A stretch of DNA of 64,000 nt, taken from assembly GCA_963978895.1 (NCBI GenBank), contig OZ022242.1:18332977-18396976 (forward strand), in the 5' to 3' direction. Below, piece by piece: positions 1-9,676 of this stretch. Origin of the DNA: Erpobdella octoculata (Eukaryota > Annelida > Clitellata > Hirudinida > Erpobdellidae). Positions within the stretch are counted from its first letter, which is position 1, and the number at the start of each line of letters is the position of its first letter. Both the position numbers and the translations under genes were made by a program. The notes beneath the pieces were generated by a model that had not been told where the DNA came from, did not search any database, and was given only the letters and a program-made list of their open reading frames with translations.

Positions 1-909
1 AAAATCATCTTAACCTAAAATTTTTTTAAAAGTTTTAAACTTTTTAGTTAATGGTAATTTTGAAGTTTAGTGTTACTTATCCTGGCTTCCGGCTTTATTT
101 AGCGCTACAGAGAAGCTCAAATGTTTGGAACTTTTCGGTCTTAAAAGTTCGAAAACTTTAGTTGAAATTCTTTTTCGAACTAAACCAATGAATTATCTGG
201 ACGTTTTACAAAATAAATCCAAATGAAAGGTGACACTATAACTTGTTCTCATTTACTTTATTTCAGTTCTTTCATCTAAATTCCCACTAAAAATAACTTA
301 GAAATGAGAAATAGTAGAACATGCAAAAAGACCAATTAATGGCCACCTATTTGACCATATACTGGCCATGGTTTTGTGAAGCAGCAGTTTTTGGAGTATG
401 CTGGAAAACTTGCAGAAAAAGCATAAAGTTTTTAAAAAAAAGGAACTCCTAGCTAAAAATGATGGAAACTTATGAAAAAAACGAAATTTGGAAAGGACTC
501 TTAGGAAGGAACAGCTGCTGTACGTCATATATGCATGGACAAACAGAAGGTTCAAAAGTATTTTTAAGCTTTAGGAGAGCTGATGACTTTGGAACATCTA
601 CAAACAAAACTAGAACAAAACTGGAATATGGATGAAACTGGTTCTGATATTTTGTCTTGTTCTGCTCATCAAATTCCGGGTGGCCAGTAAATGGTACTCC
701 ATAGCCATTAATTGGTACAAATTGAGCTTTCTCAAAAAATGGCTCCAAAAATTTATTTTAAATTTTTGCAGGAAAAAATCATACTTTGTATTTGATAGAG
801 ATTTAGAAACTGCACAATGTTCATGTAAATAAACGTGTGTGGTCCTATAGGCTGAAAACCTACGTGACTTGCAAAAAACTTGTGGCCAGTAATTGGTCAG
901 TTAACCCTA
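1..909. other. AT-rich DNA without a recognised gene
   Basis: No reading frame here looks protein-like. The motif TGGCCAGTA occurs at 681-689 and 883-891, and in reverse at 360-368, so some dispersed repeat may be present, but I cannot define its ends. Confidence 0.5.
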
Positions 910-1147
910 TGTGGTTTGAGAAAATTTGACAAAAGTAATTTTTAATATCAAGAGATTTGATAGAACCGTGTTAATTCTACAAAGTAAGATATTTTCAGAT
1001 TTGAGTCAAGATATATTAAAGCCAATGATATAATATATTCGAAAGATATATTAAAGCCAAAGATAATTCGGGAAAAATGTTGTCGTTTAAATAACTTCAA
1101 ACAAACGTTACGAAAAACTAGAGAACATAATTTCGTGTACGTTTACA
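910..1147 (+). repeat. Left LTR of the gag-protease element
   Basis: It starts TGTGG and ends TTTACA, with the primer-binding site at 1148-1162. Divergence from the right LTR is large by eye, including indels, so the insertion is old. The exact left edge is inferred from the TGT and is less certain than the right edge. Confidence 0.65.
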
Positions 1148-1162
1148 TTGGTGATCCCGACA
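1148..1162 (+). promoter_or_regulatory. Primer-binding site of the LTR element
   Basis: TTGGTGATCCCGACA lies immediately after the left LTR. It has the TGG start complementary to a tRNA CCA end, and resembles the TGGTGACCCCGA type seen in Gypsy-like elements. Confidence 0.6.
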
Positions 1163-1241
1163 TATTTGCCAATTTTTCGTTTGTAAATATTTTTTTCTGA
1201 TTTATATAATCACAAGTAACCAAATTTTCTTTTTGTGAAAG

Positions 1242-1790
1242 ATGTCTGACAAGAAATTCATTGCAATGGGACAGGCTTTGGGCTTTTCCGGAGTGGATTT
1301 AAGGAACTACGTCAAAAAGTTAAAGGATAAAGAAAGGGTTAAAAGAATGGAGGAACGGGAAAAAAGGCTCAGCACAGCAGGAGCGGGAAGAAAAAAAAGC
1401 TCAACTGGAACGAGAACATGAGGAGATGGATAGCTACCTCAGGCGCTGGGTGGATCTCGCCGGTGCACAAAATTTAATGTTTTTGTTTCTAGAGGAGTTC
1501 CATGGAAAGTGCCCGGCGGGAATGGTTGAGTATTTGTTGGAGAGAGACAGTAGCAATGTCAATGAGCTGAGTCTCTGAGTCAACAAACACAACCAGTCCC
1601 TCCCAGAAAAAAGGCTAGTATTGGTGGAAATCGGAGTCAACCGGTCAATGACTCGGAAATGGTTGGACCCCGTTGTTACAATTGTCATCAAGTTGGACTT
1701 TTGGCAAAGGACTGCAGACAAAACACTCAAACAAGTCCAGTCATGTGCCAAGCACGTAGAGAGGCCACCATGACTCCACCATGCAAAGAT
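1242..1790 (+). pseudogene. Degraded gag of a Gypsy-like retroelement
   Basis: An ATG at 1242 opens a frame starting MSDKKFIAMGQALGFSG, followed by a Lys/Glu/Arg-rich helical stretch. The frame is lost near 1366-1400 and resumes in another frame with FLEEFHGKCPAGMVEYLLE. A zinc knuckle of nucleocapsid type is readable at about 1672-1716 (C-Y-N-C-H-Q-V-G-L-L-A-K-D-C). The histidine expected at position 9 of the CX2CX4HX4C motif is leucine (CTT). With frameshifts and this change the gene should be non-functional. Assignment to Gypsy is by general resemblance and by the protease that follows. Confidence 0.6.
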
Positions 1791-1937
1791 TCTGGAGTAT
1801 GAATGCATGCGCGGTCATGGTGGTGGAAAGTAAAAGAGAGGACGTCAAATTAAAATCTGGCTGCGTTTTACCGGTAATAGCGGAAGGTTGTTTTCACGCT
1901 GGAAGAAAGTTTAAATTTACCAGAGGTTTTATGAAGA

Positions 1938-2453
1938 AAAAAACCAGTAAAAGTTTTAAGGGACACTGGCTGTACTGCCATAATGGTAAAGGAATTATTA
2001 GTACACCCGTGTCAGATGACCGGAAGAACAAGACCATGTGTTTTGATCGACGGGAAAGTCCGAATAGCTCCAACAGCAGTAGTGACACTGAAAACAGTCT
2101 GGTTCAGAGGAATCAGAAAGGTTGTGTGTATGAAAAATTTACTTTGCGATCTAGTGCTGGGAAATGTTGAAGGGGTAAGAAGTTCAGATGCGATGATTGC
2201 AAGGAAGGGTGCTTGCCGGCCGCTACGGAAGCTAACCCCTGATAGGGACATCCCACAACGCAAAGGTCCAGTAAAATATACGAAAACACTTGCTGACTCA
2301 GTATCGTGTCAGGGCAAAAAAAAGAGCAAGTATAGTACTGTACAAGTAGGGAAAAAAGTTGAGGCAAAAGTTAAATTCTCAAATTTGCCGAAAGAAAGAC
2401 CGAGGCGCAATCTTCTGCCTAGAAGTGTTCGAGAAAAAATAAAAATCTGTTGA
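1938..2453 (+). pseudogene. Retroviral-type aspartic protease remnant
   Basis: The frame containing KPVKVLRDTGCTAIMVKE carries the catalytic triplet D-T-G at 1962-1970, preceded by hydrophobic residues as in retropepsins. It continues as VHPCQMTGRTRPCVLIDGKV, and then as LLCDLVLGNVEG, which fits the second conserved block of retropepsins (hydrophobic-LG). The frame stays open to a stop at 2453 but no reverse transcriptase follows. The Lys/Arg-rich tail (about 2230-2450) is not recognisable. No intact start is visible. Confidence 0.6.
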
Positions 2454-2671
2454 AAGACGAACTGCAAAGACAGTTTGAATTATCAAGAGATTTGTTAGAA
2501 TAACAGGGAATTCTACGAAGTAAGATAATTTTTGGAATTATGAATCGTTTAGTTATTATTTGAAAGAAGCAGAAATTAACCGGAATAGAAATCGGGAAAT
2601 ATTGATCCATAAATAACTTCAAACCAACGACGTTACAAATAGCTAGTGAGCAAAATTCGTCAACGTTTACA
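2448..2671 (+). repeat. Right LTR of the gag-protease element
   Basis: It starts TGTTG after a purine-rich run (GAGAAAAAATAAAAATC) that could be the polypurine tract, and ends CGTTTACA. It is the diverged partner of 910-1147. Confidence 0.65.
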
Positions 2672-2742
2672 ATCATCATCATCATCATCATCATCATTAC
2701 CATCATCATCATCATCATCATCATCATCATTACCATCATCTT
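2672..2742 (+). repeat. (ATC)n microsatellite
   Basis: Trinucleotide ATC/CAT run with two TTACC interruptions, starting exactly at the right LTR edge. Confidence 0.95.
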
Positions 2743-3110
2743 CAGCAGCAGCATTTATTCTTGTAACTACAAGCAGTTTTTTGTATAAGAGTTATTTTCT
2801 GATTTCAAAAATATATCAAATTTAGTTCTAGGTTTTTAATAAATTATTTAATTAATTTTCATTCATCCTTGTAATTAATTGCATTTATAATAGCATTGAT
2901 AAAAATTTTATGATTCCACCTATTGAATTAAATACAAAAAATTAATTCTGTTACGAATAAAAAAACGACAAATTGCATTTTTCTTCATTTCGAATGTCAC
3001 TCTCTCGTATTTCACGATTTGCATCTTCTGAATATTTCAGAAATCTTGTTATTACTATAAAACATCGTCATTAAAACTCCTTTTTTATGTTTGTGGAATG
3101 CTGCTAGCAG
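2743..3110. other. AT-rich DNA, nothing recognised
   Basis: No coding or repeat structure is seen between the ATC array and the next transposon end. Confidence 0.5.
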
Positions 3111-3488
3111 TAGGGGAGACCGAGGGGATTTGAAACAAAGGTGAGTTGAAACAGTACCGATTTCTCGGAATTTAAAACCGTTAGCGTGCTGGAAACATCG
3201 GTTTTGAACCACTTCCCTCCGTCTGTTGACGTGTCAGTTTGCGTCGGTGGCCTAAGTCACGCGGTTGTGGAGTTCTGCGTGTCATGTGACTAAAATCGTG
3301 AAAAGTAAATTTTTAACGGTTTTTTACAATGCTTCTACTTTGATATAGGTTTTGTATTTTAGTTTAAGTTATATATGTTTCGAATGCTCGTTAACTACAG
3401 ATTTATTATATATATATGACACAGTTGATTTCTGTGTATTTGCTTCTTGATTGTGGATTAAATAAAAATTGGGAGGTTTTTTTCTTAT

Positions 3489-3525
3489 CGAGGAGAGTTG
3501 AAACAAGCTGTTTCAATTCTCCTCG
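3489..3525. repeat. Internal hairpin echoing the transposon ends
   Basis: 17-base arms with one mismatch (left arm CGAGGAGAGTTGAAACA) separated by AGC. The arm sequence resembles the element's own terminal repeat. Confidence 0.75.
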
Positions 3526-3642
3526 TTTTCAGTTTTATATCAGAGCGCAGTCAATAAATAAACGGGCACTAAAAAAAAGTTTTTATTGATGATTTAATTT
3601 GTTTATAGGCTATATGGGCTAAAAATAAAGTTTTAAAATGGG

Positions 3643-3719
3643 CGTTATGTTCCTGGACCGGGAATCGAACCAGGGTCCTACGATTCTCAAAGCCGGTGTG
3701 TATACCACTACACCGAACA
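3643..3719 (-). pseudogene. tRNA-like sequence (pseudo-tRNA or SINE head)
   Basis: On the minus strand this has an A-box-like TGTAGTGGTAT, a good B box GGTTCGATTCC, a T arm with four of five pairs, and partly pairing ends (TGTTC with GAACA). The anticodon stem does not pair and the acceptor stem is imperfect, so I do not call a functional tRNA or an anticodon. Confidence 0.5.
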
Positions 3720-4715
3720 AAGTATAAGAAGATGTAATTTGTCAGTCAAATATTGTCAAATGATGTAAATAAATAAAAGAATAAGTAACTTTTATTGATA
3801 AAATTAATAAAACAAACAAATTGAAACAAATTTGGCTCAGCCCATTTATAGCCCAGATATAAATTAGCCCATGAACCCCGTGGGGGCCAAACAAATGGCG
3901 AAAGGGGCCTAAAACGGCGGGGGACCAAAAACTACAGGGGTAATGCCAAAAACAGCGCAAAAAGCAAACATTTGATCTTAAATCCATAAACCCCACTAAA
4001 AAACAAATGACGGATGCTAGAAATTTTGTAATTTACCTAAAAAGTAGTCAATTTGTTTTCTAAATTTAGTGAATTTGAACTTTTTTTATTTATTCTTAGT
4101 TTTAAACACTATTTGTTGTATTATTATTGCTATAAATTTTTTTAGAGTTTAAAAAAGTAAATTTTGAAACCCACGGGGGCCTCCTGCTCTCCTGGATCCG
4201 CTACTGGCCACTGTATATATATATATATATAAATGTAAAACCTTTTGTTTATCTGACTGTTTTTTTAATTAATGTTACGAATAGGTCGTTATGGCTATTT
4301 TAACTACTTCAAAAGTATTAGACCTGTAGTTACATACTTAACGAATATATCATTACAAAATATTAATAAAAAAAGGTGGTTCGTACTTGAAAAGTTTTAT
4401 TTCAATAGATACCTTTAATTTATATTATCATTTTTATTTTACAGCACTTAATACTTCTAAAAAATCATATGTCTCAACTCTCTTTGGCCCCTGTTTCATC
4501 TTACCTCCCTGAGGGGAGTTGAAACAAGTTGACTTGTTACGGTTAAGTCGATTTTTCACCACAATATTTAACGCTTAAAATTTTTTTATGTTTGCTATTT
4601 GCTATTGTAAAGAATGAACTATCGATTGGTACTTATATCATACGATTTCTGTCTATAGTATATGGTGTATGAAACAAAATGTCAAAATTGTTTCAACTCC
4701 CCTCGGTCTCCCCTA

Positions 4716-5549
4716 GCTGTAGTAAAAAAAATACTACTACTAGGGGAGAGAGGGGCTAGTTGTAACATTTTTTCTTTTTTTTAATGGAGTGACTAAACTA
4801 TTGAATATTTTAATTTTAAAAGGCTTTTAAATGAATAATCATCTATTGGAAAATATATTCCTACACTATTTTTTTGAATTTGTAATTAATTTATACTTAT
4901 AGTACTTTTTTTGGAGAGAGACGCTTGTTACAACTTACCCCGTTTTCGGGCAAGTTGTAACTCGTGTGGGGCAAATAGTAACGTCATATGAAAACAACAG
5001 GTTTCATTATTTAAGGCTCATATTATAAAATCAACAAACAATTAAAAAAATGTATTTCTTACAATCTAATGAGGTAAATACTCACTGTTTTTAACAGCAA
5101 TAGTCATCTTATGAGTCGCATAGCATTTACTTAGATTAATTAAATTTATTATTAAAATCAATCATCAATGAAATTTTTTTAATATTCAGAATCTGAGTTT
5201 TCATTAAAAAAATGTTTCACTTTATAAATCTTTGTCTTTTCAGGTCTATTTGATTTTGTTTGCCTTTTCCCGTTCTTTTTTTTGCTTTAGCTTCTTGTTT
5301 CTGTTTTTTTATAATTTTCTCTTCAAATTCTTTTTGCAAAGTTTTCTTCTCTGGAGTGTCGATCAAAACAACTAACTTTCGCTTACGTACAACCCTGTTA
5401 GTTTTTTTTTCTTGGTGGTGCTCTAGGTAAAGGTGTGATCTGTGAAGGTGAAAAACCGGTAGACATATTTTAGATACCTGAATGGTTTGGACGATCAGTA
5501 ACAAAAGCACCAGCAAAATCAAAATTTTTTGAAAGATGTTTGGATTCAA
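4716..5549 (-). mobile_element. One end of a pogo-like transposon
   Basis: TA at 4742-4743 is followed by GGGGAGAGAGGGGCTAGTTG, an end similar in style to the preceding element but continuing into a GTTGTAAC motif that recurs at 4927-4936 and 4953-4962. The minus strand holds a transposase tail, with the reading direction towards this end. The opposite end is missing, because the sequence breaks into the TACCGC array at about 5550. Confidence 0.5.
5179..5549 (-). pseudogene. C-terminal piece of a pogo/Tigger-like transposase
   Basis: The minus-strand frame contains VVRKRKLVVLIDTPEKK, then a Lys/Glu-rich stretch, and stops at 5217. One frame over it continues to the acidic end NENSDSEY and a stop. 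TP-x-K next to a basic patch and an acidic C-terminus are usual in pogo/Tigger transposases. The catalytic core is absent, so family assignment is tentative. The N-terminal residues printed from the (TAC)n side are not part of the gene. Confidence 0.4.
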
Positions 5550-5774
5550 CTACTACTACTACCGCTACCGCTACCGCTACCGCTACCGCTACCTCTACCG
5601 CTACCGCTACCGCTACCGCTACCGCTACCGCTACCGCTACCGCTACCGCTACCGCTACCGCTACCGCTACCGCTACCGCTACCGCTACCGCTACCGCTAC
5701 CGCTACCGCTACCGCTACCGCTACCGCTACCGCTACCGCTACCGCTACCGCTACCGCTACTGCTACTGCTACTG

Positions 5775-5864
<90 letters not shown>

Positions 5865-5865
5865 G

Positions 5866-5935
<70 letters not shown>

Positions 5936-5936
5936 G
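5550..5936 (+). repeat. Compound (TACCGC)n-(TACTGC)n-(TAC)n array
   Basis: The hexamer TACCGC is repeated to about 5758, then a few TACTGC units, then pure TAC to 5936. All six frames stay open through it, giving artificial Leu-Pro, Tyr-Arg, Thr-Ala and Ser-Gly proteins. Confidence 0.97.
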
Positions 5937-6959
5937 TTCAATCATTTATTTTCTCAGATTTCAAAAATCCAATAATTTACAGCCAGGACAAAATAAACAT
6001 AAGAATAAAATGTCCTATAAACTCGACAAAATTATTTCACGTCCCCACGTGGGCCTGAGATTTTTCCGATACGATTATAAATCTGAACTATGAAATTTCT
6101 ACATTCAGTAAAACATACAATTTCATGCAAAAAAGTAATTCAACGTTCTCCAACATTCTTCAATTTGTTACGTCTTCGATTTACTCTCCATGTAGAACAT
6201 TTAAAAAATTTCCAAATATTGTAAGTATTTAATCCCACTGAGAGCATAGAGTAAGTCAACAATTTCTTCCCGATACCAAAGCTACTCCAAAACTTGTAAA
6301 ACGTCTCTGACATCACCCCCCTCCAATTGCACACAAAAGCTGTAATGACAGGCTTTAAGTTGAGAGCTTGACCTGGGTTGTTTTCTTTCGTCCATGCGTG
6401 GACGCCCTGAAATCGTACTTTCTGATTTTTCTGTCATGTTCCTCATTCAGGTTTGCTAGATCAGAAACAACAGAAACGTCGCATACAAAATATTGGTCAT
6501 CCCTCCATGCACAAAGGCCCGAAATTCTCAAGCCCATTTCGGTTCTAATTCGCGGTTCTACATTTGTGATGAATTCCTTTGATTGAAATTTTTCTTCCAG
6601 TTTGCGAACGATGATGTCGTGACGTTCTCGCCTAGGTCCATCACTCTTAAGGACAGATTTAAATCATATGTCCTAATGATTCAGGTGTTTTGCATCCAGC
6701 GTCGCATGACGTATCAGCCAATGGTCGTCCGCGCGACGCCCTAAGCGTGTTGTAGAGAACGGCTGCACGAACTTTAATGCACTTGATGAATACATCTGAT
6801 GGCACTCTGTTCGCTCCTTCGAGGATCCAGTCACTCAATCCTATTCCTGATGAAAAAGACTTCAAACCATAACCATCTACAGATTTATAAAGACTTTCAG
6901 TTGTTTTAAGTTGTAGTGATTTTTGAGCACCTTCGATTCCACTCCCAAGTCTTCCGAAG
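5937..6959 (-). mobile_element. 3' end of an R2-like LINE with restriction-like endonuclease
   Basis: The copy is 5'-truncated exactly at the (TGAG)n array at 6960 and its 3' untranslated region runs into the (TAC)n array at 5936. The last coding part is readable, though broken by frameshifts. It holds the CCHC motif and C-terminal endonuclease of the R2/NeSL/Dong type of LINE. No reverse transcriptase core remains. Confidence 0.75.
6140..6945 (-). pseudogene. R2-like LINE C-terminus: CCHC finger plus restriction-like endonuclease
   Basis: Reading down the minus strand, the segments are: YKSVDGYGLKSFSSG; VPSDVFIKCIKVRAAVLYNT; a CX3CX7HX4C finger (C-DAG-C-KTPESLG-H-M-I-stop-I-C) at about 6645-6705; RRERHDIIVRKLEEKF; EPRIRTEMGLRISG; YFVCDVSVVSDLANLNEEHD; RKIRKYD; and ITAFVCNWRGVMSETFYKFW. 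In R2-type enzymes RHD, the PD...D...K catalytic set and the NWRG block occur in this order. The D of VCDV and the K of RKIRKY are kept, but the PD dipeptide reads SG. The stop inside the finger and at least two frameshifts show it is dead. Confidence 0.7.
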
Positions 6960-7928
6960 TGAGTGAGTGAGTGAGTGAGTGAGTGAGTGAGTGAGTGAGT
7001 GAGTGAGTGAGTGAGTGAGTGAGTGAGTGAGTGAGTGAGTGAGTGAGTGAGTGAGTGAGTGAGTGAGTGAGTGAGTGAGTGAGTGAGTGAGTGAGTGAGT
7101 GAGTGAGTGAGTGAGTGAGTGAGTGAGTGAGTGAGTGAGTGAGTGAGTGAGTGAGTGAGTGAGTGAGTGAGTGAGTGAGTGAGTGAGTGAGTGAGTGAGT
7201 GAGTGAGTGAGTGAGTGAGTGAGTGAGTGAGTGAGTGAGTGAGTGAGTGAGTGAGTGAGTGAGTGAGTGAGTGAGTGAGTGAGTGAGTGAGTGAGTGAGT
7301 GAGTGAGTGAGTGAGTGAGTGAGTGAGTGAGTGAGTGAGTGAGTGAGTGAGTGAGTGAGTGAGTGAGTGAGTGAGTGAGTGAGTGAGTGAGTGAGTGAGT
7401 GAGTGAGTGAGTGAGTGAGTGAGTGAGTGAGTGAGTGAGTGAGTGAGTGAGTGAGTGAGTGAGTGAGTGAGTGAGTGAGTGAGTGAGTGAGTGAGTGAGT
7501 GAGTGAGTGAGTGAGTGAGTGAGTGAGTGAGTGAGTGAGTGAGTGAGTGAGTGAGTGAGTGAGTGAGTGAGTGAGTGAGTGAGTGAGTGAGTGAGTGAGT
7601 GAGTGAGTGAGTGAGTGAGTGAGTGAGTGAGTGAGTGAGTGAGTGAGTGAGTGAGTGAGTGAGTGAGTGAGTGAGTGAGTGAGTGAGTGAGTGAGTGAGT
7701 GAGTGAGTGAGTGAGTGAGTGAGTGAGTGAGTGAGTGAGTGAGTGAGTGAGTGAGTGAGTGAGTGAGTGAGTGAGTGAGTGAGTGAGTGAGTGAGTGAGT
7801 GAGTGAGTGAGTGAGTGAGTGAGTGAGTGAGTGAGTGAGTGAGTGAGTGAGTGAGTGAGTGAGTGAGTGAGTGAGTGAGTGAGTGAGTGAGTGAGTGAGT
7901 GAGTGAGTGAGTGAGTGAGTGAGTGAGT
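6960..7928 (+). repeat. Giant (TGAG)n array
   Basis: Uninterrupted tetranucleotide array of 969 bp (about 242 copies) with no substitutions seen. On the minus strand it reads as a Ser-Leu-Thr-His polymer, which is not a gene. The same motif in the opposite orientation recurs at 24249-24959. Confidence 0.98.
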
Positions 7929-8742
7929 AATTAAGTAAAAAGTCTTTTCTTCTTTTTAAAACAGTGCCCATCGCTGTTTTGCCGGCTTCTTTAATCTCTT
8001 TACATGATTGCCCACGTACCGAACATCTGCAATAGAAGAAAAAAGAGTTTTGATGACAATGCTGGGTACGGTATTGATGATAATGATTATGATGATGGCG
8101 GTTGTGGTGATGGTGGTAATGAGGATGATAAAGACAACGATAATGATAGATGACAACATGTATAAAAAATGGAGAAAACTTAAAAATCTTTCCACAACAA
8201 ATAATATAATTAAAATATAATAATACTCACATTTTGACAAAAGGAAGTAGATAATTTGTCAATACGTAAAATATATCGTAATTTAATACATTAAAAAAAT
8301 TTGACTCAATATCAAGACCTACTGAAATTATATTCTACGCTGCCCAAAGTGTGCCTGTTGAGCTCTTTCGCTGTGTGATGGTGCGGCATCACCTTGTGAT
8401 AACTGACACATTTTGCTTTTTAGTTGAAATTTCTGTGTGTTGTTGTTGTTTTTGACGTGTTATTTTTTAATCATTTATAATTACAAAACATTTTAATTTT
8501 TCGATAGCTTTTTTTTTGTTTTTTTCGCATAATTACGGAAGAAATGGAGATAGCCCTTCAAAAATGACGAATCTTTTTAAATATCATTATATGATTATTT
8601 TGCGATTGCAACATCACTTTTTATCTTTAGGACTGACAGTGTAGAATTTCTATTACATGACTGCCATGCCCGCACTAATTCTATCAACTGCTAACTCTGC
8701 TTAACGCGCGGCTGCAGTGTTATTAGAAACCAGCAGTTGACG
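7929..8742. other. AT-rich DNA with a GAT-rich patch
   Basis: An irregular GAT/GGT patch is present at about 8050-8150. Otherwise nothing is recognised up to the palindrome array, apart from poly-T and AT-rich runs. Confidence 0.5.
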
Positions 8743-8882
8743 CACGCTTCGCGCGCGAAGCGTGTGAGTTTTTACATATTAATAGTAAAGGTAGTCGCAA
8801 TCAAATCGCACTTTAAGCTCAAAAACAACACCTATGAGCTATTATAGTAATAACTTTACGCACGCTTCGCAAGCGAAGCGTG
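8743..8882 (+). repeat. Palindrome pair, copy 1
   Basis: A perfect 22-bp palindrome at 8743-8764 (left half CACGCTTCGCG) and a hairpin at 8861-8882 with 10-bp arms (CACGCTTCGC) around AA. Both are followed by TGTGA or a close match. Confidence 0.9.
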
Positions 8883-9005
8883 TGACTATTATAGCCAGTT
8901 GCATATGAACACGTTTTATAAAATAGTAAATTGTCGTTAATAATAATAATTTACAAGTTGTTTAAAATTGGGAAAAACCCGCCGACTACTACTTCGGTGA
9001 TTTAT

Positions 9006-9187
9006 TTTTTTTTTTTTTTTTTTTTTTATGATAGTTTATAGTCCTTTACACCCAGTGTTTTAAGACTGAATTGGCTGTATATAGGAAGCACATAAGTACT
9101 TCCTGTCGTGGATCAAAGTTTGATCCTTTTAACTGTCCCTCCTCCTTTATCCAGGCTTGGGACTGGCTCGCAATTGGCGAGGCGGAG
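9006..9187 (-). mobile_element. SINE copy 1 with 13-bp target duplication
   Basis: On the minus strand the element starts CTCCGCCTCGCCAATTGCGA, continues with GCCAGTCCCAAGCCTGG, and ends GGACTATAAACTATCAT plus poly-A. TTCGGTGATTTAT flanks it at 8993-9005 and 9188-9200. It lies inside module C of the palindrome array. Related copies are at 27741-27892, 51562-51761 and 59370-59440. No tRNA-type promoter was recognised with confidence. Confidence 0.85.
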
Positions 9188-9676
9188 TTCGGTGATTTAT
9201 TTATTTTCAACTTGTTTATATTGAGTTATGGCGTATTCCAATATAATAGGAATAATATTAGAAAATTAGTTAATTTTCGTAATTAATAATATTATTAATA
9301 ATTAAAATAAGAGGAATAATAATAACAAAATAGAAAAATGTCGTTAATAATGATTTCATTAAATATTTCCGCAAAGCGTCGAACTTTCCAATAATAGAAA
9401 TAATATTAGCAAAATAGTTAATCTTTGTTATTAATAATAATTAAAATAAGAGGAATAATAATTGCAAAATAGTAAATTGTCGTTAATAATAATTTACAAC
9501 TTGTTTAAAATTGGGAAAAACCCGCCGACTTCAATGGCTAAAATTGATAAAACCCGCTGACAAAATAAACACAAAAGTCCATTGTTAGCTTCGACGATCG
9601 TGCGCCAACTCCTATTTATTTAGGTCGCTGCTATTGCCCCGGCGGTTCGACGTGATTACAATCAGTAAAATTGCTA

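Larger units (their letters stand above)
910..2671 (+). mobile_element. Old LTR retroelement with gag and protease but no reverse transcriptase
   Basis: The sequences 910-1147 and 2448-2671 are diverged direct repeats (shared blocks ATCAAGAGATTTG, AATTCTAC-AAGTAAGATA, AAATAACTTCAAAC and ACGTTTACA). Both start TGT and end ACA, as LTRs do. TTGGTGATCCCGACA follows the left repeat directly and has the form of a tRNA primer-binding site. Between the repeats are a degraded gag and a retroviral-type protease. No reverse transcriptase, RNase H or integrase can be found in the 1.3 kb of interior, so this is an internally deleted, non-autonomous copy. The flanks (CCCTA and ATCAT) do not match, so no target-site duplication survives. 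The right LTR runs straight into an (ATC)n array. Confidence 0.75.
3113..4713. mobile_element. Non-autonomous 1.6-kb DNA transposon with GGGGAGA ends and TA target
   Basis: The left end reads GGGGAGACCGAGGGGATTTG and the right end, reverse complemented, reads GGGGAGACCGAGGGGAGTTG. Both continue with AAACAA, so the terminal inverted repeats are about 26 bp with one mismatch. TA lies on each side (3111-3112 and 4714-4715), the duplication expected of Tc1/mariner/pogo-type elements. No transposase is seen inside. A near-perfect internal hairpin at 3489-3525 repeats the motif GAGTTGAAACA, and single copies recur at about 4511. A tRNA-like sequence sits inside at 3643-3719. Confidence 0.75.

Noticed and set aside
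3643..3719. Functional tRNA gene
   Set aside because: The B box is good, but the anticodon and acceptor stems do not pair properly, so it was kept only as a tRNA-like sequence.
6877..7971. 364-codon minus-strand frame of Ser-Leu-Thr-His repeats
   Set aside because: It is the (TGAG)n array read as protein. A 4-bp period gives 12-bp reading periods open in several frames.
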